Below, in pieces: positions 6,892 to 12,597 of a DNA stretch of 12,597 nt. The position numbers and the translations under genes are program-made. The first letter of the stretch is position 1, and every line of letters begins with the position of its first letter. The DNA is from DASTSN01 sp035549175 (GTDB taxonomy: Bacteria > Bacteroidota > Bacteroidia > Chitinophagales > Chitinophagaceae). The notes below the pieces were generated by a model. That model was not told where the DNA came from. It saw nothing but the letters and a program-made list of their open reading frames with translations, and did no database searches. The DNA is taken from contig DASZRL010000027.1 of the NCBI GenBank assembly GCA_035549175.1, positions 1-12,597 of the forward strand, read 5' to 3'.

Positions 6892-8145
6892 ATGGAACTT
6901 AAAAGGGTTGTCGTAACCGGAATGGGGGCTCTGACACCGCTGGGCAATTCCATTGATGAATACTGGACTAATCTCGTCAATGGCGTTTCCGGTGCCGGCC
7001 ACATTACGCTTTTCGACGCATCCAAATTCAAAACCCGGTTTGCCTGTGAGATCAAGCAGTTTGATCCTACCCAGTTCATGGAAAAAAAGGAGGCCCGCAA
7101 GATCGACCGCTTTACGCAGACGGCCCTGGTGGCCAGCGACCAGGCGGTCCGGGATGCCGGTATCCTGACCGATCACCTGAACGCCAATCGCATCGGGGTG
7201 GTCTTTGCCAGCGGTATCGGGGGCCTCATTACCTTCCAGGAAGAAGTCATCAACTTTGCCAAAGGGGACGGAACCCCCCGTTTCAATCCCTTTTTCATTC
7301 CCAAGATGATCCTGGATATCGCCGCCGGCCAGATATCCATGCGCCACGGGTTCCGGGGACCCAATTTCGCGGTGGTCAGCGCCTGCGCCTCCTCCACCAA
7401 TGCGATGATGGAAGCCTTCAACCTGATCCGCCTGGGTAAGGCCGACATCATCCTCACCGGCGGATCGGAAAGCGTGATCAGTGAAGCGGGCGTGGGCGGC
7501 TTCAATGCCATGAAGGCGCTCAGCGAGCGCAACGACGATCCCGCGACGGCTTCCCGGCCCTATGACAAGGACCGGGATGGGTTCGTCATGGGAGAAGGGG
7601 CAGGCGTCCTGGTATTCGAGGAACTGGAACACGCCCTGCGGCGCGGCGCCAGGATCTATTGCGAGATCGCCGGCGCGGGCGCCACGGCGGATGCCCATCA
7701 CATTACGGCTCCCCACCCCGAAGGACTGGGTGCCAAAAATGTGATGAACGCGGCCCTGGAAGATGCGGGGATGCAGCCGGGGGATATTGACTACATCAAC
7801 ACCCACGGCACCTCCACGCCCCTGGGGGATATCGCGGAGGTCAAGGCGATCGTGGATGTGTTCGGGGAAGATGCCTATAAACTGAACATCAGTTCCACGA
7901 AGTCCATGACGGGTCATTGCCTGGGTGCCGCCGGCGTCATTGAGGCCATTGCCTGCATCAAAAGCGTGCAGGATGACCTGGTGCCTCCCACCATCAATCA
8001 TTTTACCGATGATGAGGGTCTCGATCCGAAACTGAACTTTACCTTTCACAAGGCCCAGGCCCGGACGGTCCGGGCAGCCCTCAGCAATACGTTTGGGTTC
8101 GGGGGGCATAATGCCTGCGTGATCGTCAAGAAATTTAATGCCTGA
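6892..8145 (+). CDS. fabF: 3-oxoacyl-[acyl-carrier-protein] synthase II
   Basis: Condenses malonyl-ACP with acyl-ACP to lengthen fatty acids; cytoplasmic dimer. 417 residues, a full-length KAS II. The thiolase-fold catalytic set is complete: Cys165 in VVSACASSTNAM, His305 in NTHGTSTPLGD, Lys337 and His342 in SSTKSMTGHCLGAAG. The C-terminal NTFGFGGHNA loop is present. The Cys-His-His triad and the length set it apart from FabH (Cys-His-Asn). The start is ATG 6892, giving MELKRVVVTGMGALTPLGN, the usual KAS II N-terminus. It lies 123 bp after acpP, its substrate carrier, and is followed by rnc. Confidence 0.98.
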   Translation: MELKRVVVTGMGALTPLGNSIDEYWTNLVNGVSGAGHITLFDASKFKTRFACEIKQFDPTQFMEKKEARKIDRFTQTALVASDQAVRDAGILTDHLNANRIGVVFASGIGGLITFQEEVINFAKGDGTPRFNPFFIPKMILDIAAGQISMRHGFRGPNFAVVSACASSTNAMMEAFNLIRLGKADIILTGGSESVISEAGVGGFNAMKALSERNDDPATASRPYDKDRDGFVMGEGAGVLVFEELEHALRRGARIYCEIAGAGATADAHHITAPHPEGLGAKNVMNAALEDAGMQPGDIDYINTHGTSTPLGDIAEVKAIVDVFGEDAYKLNISSTKSMTGHCLGAAGVIEAIACIKSVQDDLVPPTINHFTDDEGLDPKLNFTFHKAQARTVRAALSNTFGFGGHNACVIVKKFNA

Positions 8146-8155
8146 TCCTCCGGTC

Positions 8156-8200
8156 CCGGCCCGGCGCCGGCACCGGCAGGCCGGAATTCTGATTTTTTTT
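8156..8200 (+). terminator. GC-rich hairpin and T run between fabF and rnc
   Basis: CCGGCC (8156-8161) pairs with GGCCGG (8179-8184); inside, GCCG (8166-8169) pairs with CGGC (8174-8177). Eight T residues follow at 8193-8200, but 8 bases after the stem, further than in a standard terminator. It could stop part of the fabF transcript. The T run ends in TTTG, so it might also serve as a poor -7 box for rnc. Confidence 0.45.
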
Positions 8201-8214
8201 GTAGCTTAAACGCT

Positions 8215-8943
8215 GTGGATTTTTTTAAGCAATTATTCAAGGAGCAGTCCGGGGAATCGTTCAAAAGGCAGTTGAAGAACCTGCTGGGATTCCAGCCCCG
8301 GAACCTTTCCCTCTACAAGACGGCACTTACCCACCGGTCGGTCCGGGAAGGGGCGGATGAGAATAACGAACGCCTGGAATACCTGGGCGATGCCGTACTG
8401 AGCGCCCTGATAGCCGATTATCTATTCAAACGGTATCCCTACAAGGAAGAGGGGTTCCTGACCGAGATGCGCAGCAAAATGGTCAACCGCCAGCAGCTCA
8501 ACGAGATCGCGGTGCGCATGGGGCTCAAAAAGATCACCCTGTACAACAAGATGGACAGTTCCCTCAAGGTCAGCCAGATTTTCGGCAACACCCTGGAGGC
8601 CCTGGTGGGGGCGGTCTACCTGGACCGGGGCTATCGCAAGACCAGCAAGTGGGTGACCGAGTATGTTATCCTCCCCCACATGTTCGTGGAAGAACTGGAG
8701 ATCCTGGAAATCAATCACAAGAATAAACTCTACGGCTGGGCCAACAAAAACGGCAAACTGCTGGAGTTTGAGACGGTGGAGGAGAAGATCGAGGGAGGCC
8801 GCCGCCTGTTCACCGTGGCCGCCGTGATCGATGGCCAGTCTGTGGCCCAGGGCAAGGCCTTTAACAAAAAGGATGCTTCCCAGATCGCAGCCCAGGCTGC
8901 CGTGGAAAAACTGGGACTTCTCAATGCCCCCGATGCGGAATAG
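8215..8943 (+). CDS. rnc: Ribonuclease III
   Basis: Endonuclease that cuts double-stranded RNA, maturing rRNA and some mRNAs; cytoplasmic homodimer. 242 residues. The endonuclease domain (about 25-150) has the signature NNERLEYLGDAVL at 50-62, giving Glu52, Glu55 and Asp59. The second acidic cluster GNTLEALVGAVYLD gives Glu128; the residue at the other metal-site position is Asn125, where Escherichia coli has Asp114. The double-stranded RNA-binding domain covers about 172-237 and ends in KKDASQIAAQAAVEKLGL. The start used is GTG 8215 (MDFFKQLF); no ATG is available before the conserved region. The gene follows fabF by 69 bp, in the usual Bacteroidota order. Confidence 0.96.
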   Translation: MDFFKQLFKEQSGESFKRQLKNLLGFQPRNLSLYKTALTHRSVREGADENNERLEYLGDAVLSALIADYLFKRYPYKEEGFLTEMRSKMVNRQQLNEIAVRMGLKKITLYNKMDSSLKVSQIFGNTLEALVGAVYLDRGYRKTSKWVTEYVILPHMFVEELEILEINHKNKLYGWANKNGKLLEFETVEEKIEGGRRLFTVAAVIDGQSVAQGKAFNKKDASQIAAQAAVEKLGLLNAPDAE

Positions 8944-9112
8944 CCCCTGGCCAACCGTCCGCCGCTTCTATTTATATATATAATGAAGCCGGATCGGTCA
9001 CCCACCTCCCCGACCAGTACTGCGGATCCCCGCTTTTCCGCAACGAAGTTACGAAAAGTAGCTCCCTTTCGCGCAATAATCCTCGTAAATCTCCGAATTT
9101 CGGCCTCCCCCC

Positions 9113-9133
9113 AGGCCCTAAACGGGGCCTTTT
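9113..9133 (+). terminator. Possible rnc terminator
   Basis: AGGCCC (9113-9118) and GGGCCT (9125-9130) form a perfect 6-bp stem around TAAACG, running into TTTT (9130-9133). It is about 170 bases after the rnc stop and has a short T run, so it is a moderate candidate. Confidence 0.45.
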
Positions 9134-9182
9134 GCCACCGATTTGGCACCGGTTGCTGGTAATTATACCAGCGTCAGCATGT

Positions 9183-9201
9183 AAAAAATACGGTATTTTT
9201 T
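9183..9201. other. AT-only hairpin
   Basis: AAAAAATA and TATTTTTT pair perfectly around CGG. The run of six T at the end of the stem resembles a bidirectional terminator, but the stem has no G-C pair and would be weak. Confidence 0.3.
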
Positions 9202-9305
9202 CCCTGTTGTGGCCAGAATCAGCCCATTTTGGCTCCCTTTGAAACCCCGTTTCTATAATTTTAATACATGATAATCATATCGTTACACGGATTTTTGCCC
9301 GTTTT

Positions 9306-9324
9306 CGGAAAATACCGGAAAATA
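9306..9324 (+). repeat. Tandem direct repeat upstream of a promoter
   Basis: CGGAAAATA occurs at 9306-9314 and again at 9316-9324, exactly 10 bp apart, one helical turn. The pair ends 13 bases before the -33 element of the promoter at 9338-9368, a placement typical of activator binding sites. No regulator can be named. Confidence 0.5.
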
Positions 9325-9337
9325 AACGTAAAATCCC

Positions 9338-9368
9338 TTGCAAAATCCGAAGCCGCCTATTAGTTTTG
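9338..9368 (+). promoter_or_regulatory. Promoter of the T9SS-exported protein gene
   Basis: TTG (9338-9340), 20 bases, then TAGTTTTG (9361-9368): a complete Bacteroidota housekeeping promoter. Transcription should begin near 9375, leaving a leader of about 85 bases before the ATG at 9460. Confidence 0.7.
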
Positions 9369-9459
9369 TTCCCACGTAGGAAGTACGAAAACGGAAACCG
9401 AGAAAACCCGAAGTAAGATTTCCCACGATACCCTGAAAACGAATAATAATCCGTAGTTT

Positions 9460-10482
9460 ATGAAAAATGTTTACACAGCTATTGCCCTGATCCTGTTCTT
9501 CCAAGTAGCAACCGCCGCTCCCCGTACACTGATTACCGCTACCTCCAATGGTAACTGGTCCAACAAATCTTCCTGGAGCCTGAAACGTGTTCCGGCCAAC
9601 GGCGACAGCATCGTAATTCCCCAGAATACGACGGTAGCCTACGATGCCAAGGTTTCCCTCAGCAATGTATACCTGGTGATCAATGGTACCCTGGTGATGA
9701 AGCAGGCCACCACCCTGAATTTTGATAAGCCCTCCACCGTGGTTATCGGCTCTGCCGGTCAGATCCGGACCGTTAACCCGGGTAAGGACAATTCCCAGAA
9801 GATAAATATGGATACCTACGACAATCCGATCTTCCAGGGCAAGGGTGTTTACGGCGGTGTGAAGGGCATCCTGAATGGCCCCCTGATGATCACGACCAAC
9901 GGCAAGGGCTGGGTCGTTCCTGCCCAGAATGCACCGACCCCGCTGCCAGTAAAATTTGTTTCCTTCACCGTTGCCCGCCAGCAGAACCTCGTACTGATCC
10001 AATGGTCAACCGCCACCGAGATCAACAGCCGTGATTTCGAAATCGAGCGTTCCAGCGACGGCACCAACTGGACTACTATCACCTCCGTAAATGCCGCCGG
10101 CCAGTCTACCGCCCTGCTGACCTACTCCTATACCGATCGCAGTGCTGCCGGCGCCGTGGTTTACTACCGCATTCGCCAGGTGGACCTGGATGGCGCCTTT
10201 ACCTATACGGATGTCCGCACCATCAAACTGGAAAACAGCCAGGCAGACGTGAAGGTGATCACGGCTTCCCCCAGCACCCTGTACGTGAGCTTTTCCCAGC
10301 CGATCCAGTCCGGTGTTACCCTGCGCCTGACTTCGATGACCGGCCAGGTAATTTCCCAGCAGCAGGTGAGCAACCCGGCCGGCCAGGTGCAGTTCAATGC
10401 GCCCAGCCACAACACCGGCATCTACGTACTGACCATTACAGATAACAAGAACCTGAAGATCAGCAAGCAGGTCTTACTCTAA
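9460..10482 (+). CDS. Secreted or surface protein with T9SS type A sorting domain
   Basis: 340 residues, function unknown. A signal peptide covers residues 1-19: MKN, a hydrophobic core (AIALILFFQ), and ATA before the likely cut. Residues 22 to about 155 resemble the beta-helical region often seen in Bacteroidota surface proteins: NWSNKSSWSLKRVPANGDSI, then repeated short strands (VYLVINGTLVM). Residues about 160-257 form a beta-sandwich found next to T9SS tails, with LPVKFVSFTV, WSTATEINSRDFEIERSSDG and YYRIRQVDLDG. Residues about 262-340 are a type A sorting domain ending in GIYVLTITDNKNLKISKQVLL-like strands. The protein should pass the inner membrane by Sec and the outer membrane by the type IX system, where the tail is usually removed. 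Strong promoter upstream and terminator downstream mark a single-gene unit. No catalytic motif was recognised. Confidence 0.88.
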   Translation: MKNVYTAIALILFFQVATAAPRTLITATSNGNWSNKSSWSLKRVPANGDSIVIPQNTTVAYDAKVSLSNVYLVINGTLVMKQATTLNFDKPSTVVIGSAGQIRTVNPGKDNSQKINMDTYDNPIFQGKGVYGGVKGILNGPLMITTNGKGWVVPAQNAPTPLPVKFVSFTVARQQNLVLIQWSTATEINSRDFEIERSSDGTNWTTITSVNAAGQSTALLTYSYTDRSAAGAVVYYRIRQVDLDGAFTYTDVRTIKLENSQADVKVITASPSTLYVSFSQPIQSGVTLRLTSMTGQVISQQQVSNPAGQVQFNAPSHNTGIYVLTITDNKNLKISKQVLL

Positions 10483-10517
10483 TCGGAATAACAACTCATT
10501 TACTTTGGACGGTAAAT

Positions 10518-10547
10518 CCACCCTGCCTAAACAGGGTGGTTTTTTTT
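10518..10547 (+). terminator. Rho-independent terminator of the T9SS-exported protein gene
   Basis: CCACCCTG (10518-10525) and CAGGGTGG (10532-10539) pair perfectly around CCTAAA, followed at once by eight T (10540-10547). It ends 16 bases from the stop of the convergent epimerase gene and is directional: the minus strand lacks a T run. Confidence 0.92.
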
Positions 10548-10563
10548 GCCACTATGGCAGCGG

Positions 10564-10971
10564 TCAGGAAATCTCCTGGCAGAGTTCCAGCAAGACCCCG
10601 CCGGTGGACCGGGGATGGAGGAAGCAGACCAGTTTGTTATCGGCGCCGGGCCGGGGGCGGTCACTCAGCAGCTGGAAGCCTTCCCGGCGCAGCCGGGTCA
10701 TCTCCGCTTCGATATCGGTAACGGCCAGGGCGACATGATGGAGTCCTTCGCCCCGCTTTTCAATAAAACGGGCAATCACCCCTTCGGGATCCAGGCTTTC
10801 CAGCAGTTCGATCTTGCTTTCCCCGGTGCGGAAAAAGGCGGTGCGAACGCCTTCCCCTGCCACGGTCTCCGTTTTGTAGCAGGAACTGCCGAGCAGGCGC
10901 TCATACAGGGGAATAGCCTGCCCGAGGCTCTTGACGGCAATCCCGATATGTTCCAGTGGCAGGTTAAGCAT
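10564..10971 (-). CDS. mce: Methylmalonyl-CoA epimerase
   Basis: Interconverts the 2R and 2S forms of methylmalonyl-CoA, linking propionyl-CoA metabolism to methylmalonyl-CoA mutase and succinyl-CoA; cytoplasmic. 135 residues, two paired beta-alpha-beta-beta-beta halves of the VOC superfamily, the normal length. The metal ligands expected for the family are seen as His8 (LEHIGIAV), Glu55 (KIELLE), His79 (GLHHVALAV) and Glu129 (VLLELCQ). The segment RPGADNKLVCFLHPRSTGGVLLEL is characteristic of epimerases rather than glyoxalase I. The mutase genes are not in this window. It is divergent from iscS; TAAATTTA just before the start is a possible but imperfect -7 box. Confidence 0.9.
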   Translation of the reverse strand: MLNLPLEHIGIAVKSLGQAIPLYERLLGSSCYKTETVAGEGVRTAFFRTGESKIELLESLDPEGVIARFIEKRGEGLHHVALAVTDIEAEMTRLRREGFQLLSDRPRPGADNKLVCFLHPRSTGGVLLELCQEIS

Positions 10972-11035
10972 GGCAGGAAGTCCCGGTAAATTTAGGGGTA
11001 AACCGTCAATTCCCCGGCCGTACCCTGATTATAGC

Positions 11036-11043
11036 TAATTTTG
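11036..11043 (+). promoter_or_regulatory. -7 box of the cysteine desulfurase promoter
   Basis: TAATTTTG matches TAnnTTTG exactly, 27 bases before the ATG at 11071. No TTG is visible at the usual -33 distance. The box contains the in-frame TTG at 11041, so that codon is unlikely to be the translation start. Confidence 0.5.
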
Positions 11044-11070
11044 CCAACAGAATCTTCCGCTATTTCCATC

Positions 11071-12270
11071 ATGCTGCAGACCCCTGTCTACCTCGACAAC
11101 AATGCCACCACGCCCTGTGATCCGCGCGTGCTGGAAGCCATGCTGCCCTATTTTCGCCAGCATTTCGGGAATGCCGCCAGCCGGAACCATGCCTTTGGCT
11201 GGGTGGCCGAGGAGGCCGTGGACCTGGCCCGCCAGCAGGTGGCTGACCTGATCGGGGCTGAGCCCCGGGAAGTGGTTTTCACTTCCGGGGCCACTGAATC
11301 CGATAACCTGGCCCTCAAGGGGGTATTTGAAGCCTACCGAAGCAAGGGAAACCACCTTATTACCTGTGTAACCGAACACAAGGCTGTCCTGGATACCTGC
11401 GCCTACCTGGAAAAGCGGGGAGCCGAGGTGACCTATCTGCCTGTGGGCCCGGACGGCCGCATCAACCTCACCGAACTGGAGGCCTCCTTCCGCCCAACCA
11501 CCCTGCTGGTCGCCCTGATGTATGCCAATAATGAAACGGGTGTTCTGCAGCCCATCCGGGAGGCTGCGGCCCTGGCCCGCGCGCGCGGCGTGCTGTTTTT
11601 CAGCGATGCCACCCAGGCCGTGGGCAAAATTCCCTTGCGGGTGAACGAGGAGGGTATCGACCTGATGGCCTTCAGCGCCCACAAGATTTACGGGCCCAAA
11701 GGGGTGGGGGCCCTCTATGTCCGTCGCAGGGATCCGCGGGTAAGCCTGGTGCCCCAGCTTCACGGTGGCGGTCACGAACGGGGTGTGCGCAGCGGCACGC
11801 TCAACGTGCCGGGCATTGTGGGCCTGGGCAAGGCCTGCGAACTTGGCGCCGCAGAAATGCAGCAGGAAGGCGAGCGGCTCCGCCGCCTGCGTGACCAGCT
11901 GGAGGAGCAGCTCCTCCGCCTGGAAGCCACCCGGCGAAACGGGCATGCGCAGCACCGCCTGCCCCAGGTAGCCAATATAGCTTTCCGGTATGCGGAAAGC
12001 GAGGCATTGATCGCCAGCCTGAACCGGCACGTCGCCCTGTCCTCGGGGTCAGCCTGCACCTCCGCTTCCCTGGACCCGTCCCATGTACTGAAGGCCATGG
12101 GCCTGCCCGATGACCTGGCCCGGAGTTCCCTGCGCTTCGGCCTGGGGCGCTTTACCACGGCCGGGGAAATAGCCTATGTTATTGAACAGGTTACGCGCAG
12201 TGTGAACCAGCTGCGGCAGGCGAGCCCCCAGTGGGAGCAGTACCGCGGGGGGGCGGCCGGGTTCCCCTAG
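11071..12270 (+). CDS. iscS: Cysteine desulfurase, IscS/NifS type
   Basis: PLP enzyme that takes sulfur from cysteine, leaving alanine, and passes it as a persulfide to Fe-S scaffolds and other sulfur acceptors; cytoplasmic dimer. 399 residues, full length. Visible sites: YLDNNATTPCDP at the N-terminus, TEHKAVLD with His103, SDATQAVGK with Asp179 and Gln182, PLP lysine Lys205 in FSAHKIYGPKG, and the persulfide cysteine Cys329 in SSGSACTSASLDPSHVL. The SGSAC loop with its insertion is that of group I (IscS/NifS), not the short-loop SufS group. ATG 11071 is chosen over the in-frame TTG 11041, which lies in the promoter. A HesB/IscA-type gene follows 114 bp later with its own promoter. Symbol given by family; other group I members cannot be excluded. 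Confidence 0.93.
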   Translation: MLQTPVYLDNNATTPCDPRVLEAMLPYFRQHFGNAASRNHAFGWVAEEAVDLARQQVADLIGAEPREVVFTSGATESDNLALKGVFEAYRSKGNHLITCVTEHKAVLDTCAYLEKRGAEVTYLPVGPDGRINLTELEASFRPTTLLVALMYANNETGVLQPIREAAALARARGVLFFSDATQAVGKIPLRVNEEGIDLMAFSAHKIYGPKGVGALYVRRRDPRVSLVPQLHGGGHERGVRSGTLNVPGIVGLGKACELGAAEMQQEGERLRRLRDQLEEQLLRLEATRRNGHAQHRLPQVANIAFRYAESEALIASLNRHVALSSGSACTSASLDPSHVLKAMGLPDDLARSSLRFGLGRFTTAGEIAYVIEQVTRSVNQLRQASPQWEQYRGGAAGFP

Positions 12271-12276
12271 CCGCCT

Positions 12277-12308
12277 TTTGCGGTTGCCGCGGGGATTGCG
12301 TAATTTTG
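12277..12308 (+). promoter_or_regulatory. Promoter of the HesB/IscA-type gene
   Basis: TTTG (12277-12280), 20 bases, then TAATTTTG (12301-12308): the best match to the Bacteroidota promoter consensus in the window. It starts just after the desulfurase stop. Transcription should begin near 12315, leaving a leader of about 70 bases. Confidence 0.75.
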
Positions 12309-12317
12309 CAGGTCCGG

Positions 12318-12362
12318 GGATACCGGTGGCCTGCTTACCAGCAGGTTACGCATCCGGTATCC
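12318..12362 (+). other. Nested hairpin in the leader of the HesB/IscA-type gene
   Basis: GGATACCGG (12318-12326) and CCGGTATCC (12354-12362) form a perfect 9-bp outer stem. Inside, CCTGC (12330-12334) and GCAGG (12341-12345) form a 5-bp stem around TTACCA. No T run follows, so it is not a terminator. It occupies most of the predicted leader, ending 22 bases before the start codon. Confidence 0.55.
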
Positions 12363-12384
12363 GGGAAAAGCAAATAAGCCAAGT

Positions 12385-12597
12385 ATGTCGTTTGATCTGG
12401 AAAATGCGATCAGGATAAGTGACCCGGCGAGGGCCAAGGTCCGCCAGCTGATGGACCAGGACGGTATCGGCCAGGACCCTTCCTATTTTCTGCGGGTAAG
12501 CGTGGTCAGCGGAGGCTGCTCCGGGCTCAGCTACAAAATCGATTTTGACAACGTGCAGAAGCCCGGCGACCAGGTGTTCCGGGATAATGACCTGACC
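12385..12597 (+). CDS. HesB/IscA-type iron-sulfur cluster assembly protein (5' part, cut by window edge)
   Basis: A-type Fe-S carrier that hands clusters to target proteins; cytoplasmic. The 71 residues present, of about 110 expected, run open to the window edge. SVVSGGCSGLSYKIDF carries the first of three conserved cysteines (Cys45); the C-terminal CxC pair would lie beyond the edge. The N-terminus, ISDPARAKVRQLM, fits the family. It follows the cysteine desulfurase and, by analogy with other Bacteroidota, may open a SUF gene cluster, which cannot be checked here. Whether it is IscA, SufA or ErpA is not decidable, so no symbol is given. Confidence 0.9.
   Translation, partial: MSFDLENAIRISDPARAKVRQLMDQDGIGQDPSYFLRVSVVSGGCSGLSYKIDFDNVQKPGDQVFRDNDLT

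Larger units (their letters stand above)
8944..9459. other. 516-bp gene-free gap rich in hairpins
   Basis: No convincing gene on either strand. Candidate stem-loops: 8964-8989 (GCTTC/GAAGC around an AT-rich core), 9033-9058 (CTTTTC/GAAAAG plus AAC/GTT around GAA), 9113-9130, 9155-9172 (GCTGGTA-ATTA-TACCAGC, perfect 7 bp) and 9183-9201. The right end (9306-9459) holds direct repeats, a promoter and an 86-base leader for the next gene. The leader has GAAAAC three times, at 9387, 9402 and 9435. I did not recognise a known structured RNA. Confidence 0.5.

Noticed and set aside
6868..8109. 413-codon minus-strand frame opposite fabF
   Set aside because: Antisense shadow of a complete, motif-intact fabF, with low-complexity Gly/His/Asp-rich translation.
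8587..8598. Asn125 in RNase III in place of Asp, considered as loss of activity
   Set aside because: The essential glutamate (Glu128) and the first acidic cluster are intact, and I recall Asn at this place in other Bacteroidota RNase III.
8730..9149. 139-codon minus-strand frame covering the end of rnc and part of the gap
   Set aside because: No recognisable domain, no promoter, and half of it overlaps the conserved rnc double-stranded RNA-binding domain.
9238..9263. TTTG followed by TAATTTTA as a second promoter in the gap
   Set aside because: The spacer is 14 bases, not about 20, and the -7 box lacks the final G; the promoter at 9338-9368 is far better.
1..12597. CRISPR array, tRNA or rRNA gene, insertion sequence or phage remnant
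   Set aside because: No repeat-spacer pattern, tRNA-like cloverleaf, transposase or terminal inverted repeats were seen on reading both strands.

Overview
This window looks like chromosomal housekeeping DNA from a GC-rich member of the Bacteroidota, probably near the Chitinophagales; the exact genus cannot be read from it. The evidence is a secreted protein with a C-terminal type IX secretion (T9SS) sorting domain, several promoters of the Bacteroidota form TAnnTTTG (two with a TTG about 20 bases upstream), almost no Shine-Dalgarno sites, a eukaryote-like type 2 isoleucyl-tRNA synthetase, and the family-typical orders ileS/DksA-like and acpP-fabF-rnc.

Layout. 1-932 (-): 5' part of an oxygen-independent coproporphyrinogen III oxidase (HemN), cut by the window edge. 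1095-5301 (+): ileS, then a DksA-like protein with a long Lys/Ala/Pro tail, 4 bp apart and probably co-transcribed. 5404-5883 (+): small two-helix membrane protein of YcxB-like type, convergent with a GNAT acetyltransferase (5888-6316, -). 6532-8943 (+): acyl carrier protein, FabF and RNase III, with hairpins in both gaps. 8944-9459: a 516-base gap rich in hairpins, ending in a good promoter. 9460-10482 (+): T9SS-exported surface or secreted protein, closed by a textbook terminator. 10564-10971 (-): methylmalonyl-CoA epimerase. 11071-12270 (+): IscS/NifS-type cysteine desulfurase. 12385-12597 (+): start of a HesB/IscA-type Fe-S assembly protein, with its own strong promoter and a nested hairpin leader.

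How the parts fit: ileS and the DksA-like gene link charging of tRNA with stress or growth-rate control; acpP-fabF supply fatty-acid elongation; the desulfurase and HesB/IscA protein look like the beginning of an Fe-S (probably SUF) assembly locus that continues past the edge. No mobile element, CRISPR array, tRNA or rRNA was seen, and I do not see a clearly new multi-gene system. The most notable item is the ileS signature motif, which reads GIHH where class I synthetases have HxGH. This is the swapped form linked to very strong mupirocin resistance in some IleRS2 enzymes. The DksA-like protein with one of four zinc ligands left, the structured HesB/IscA leader and the hairpin-rich gap also deserve a look.
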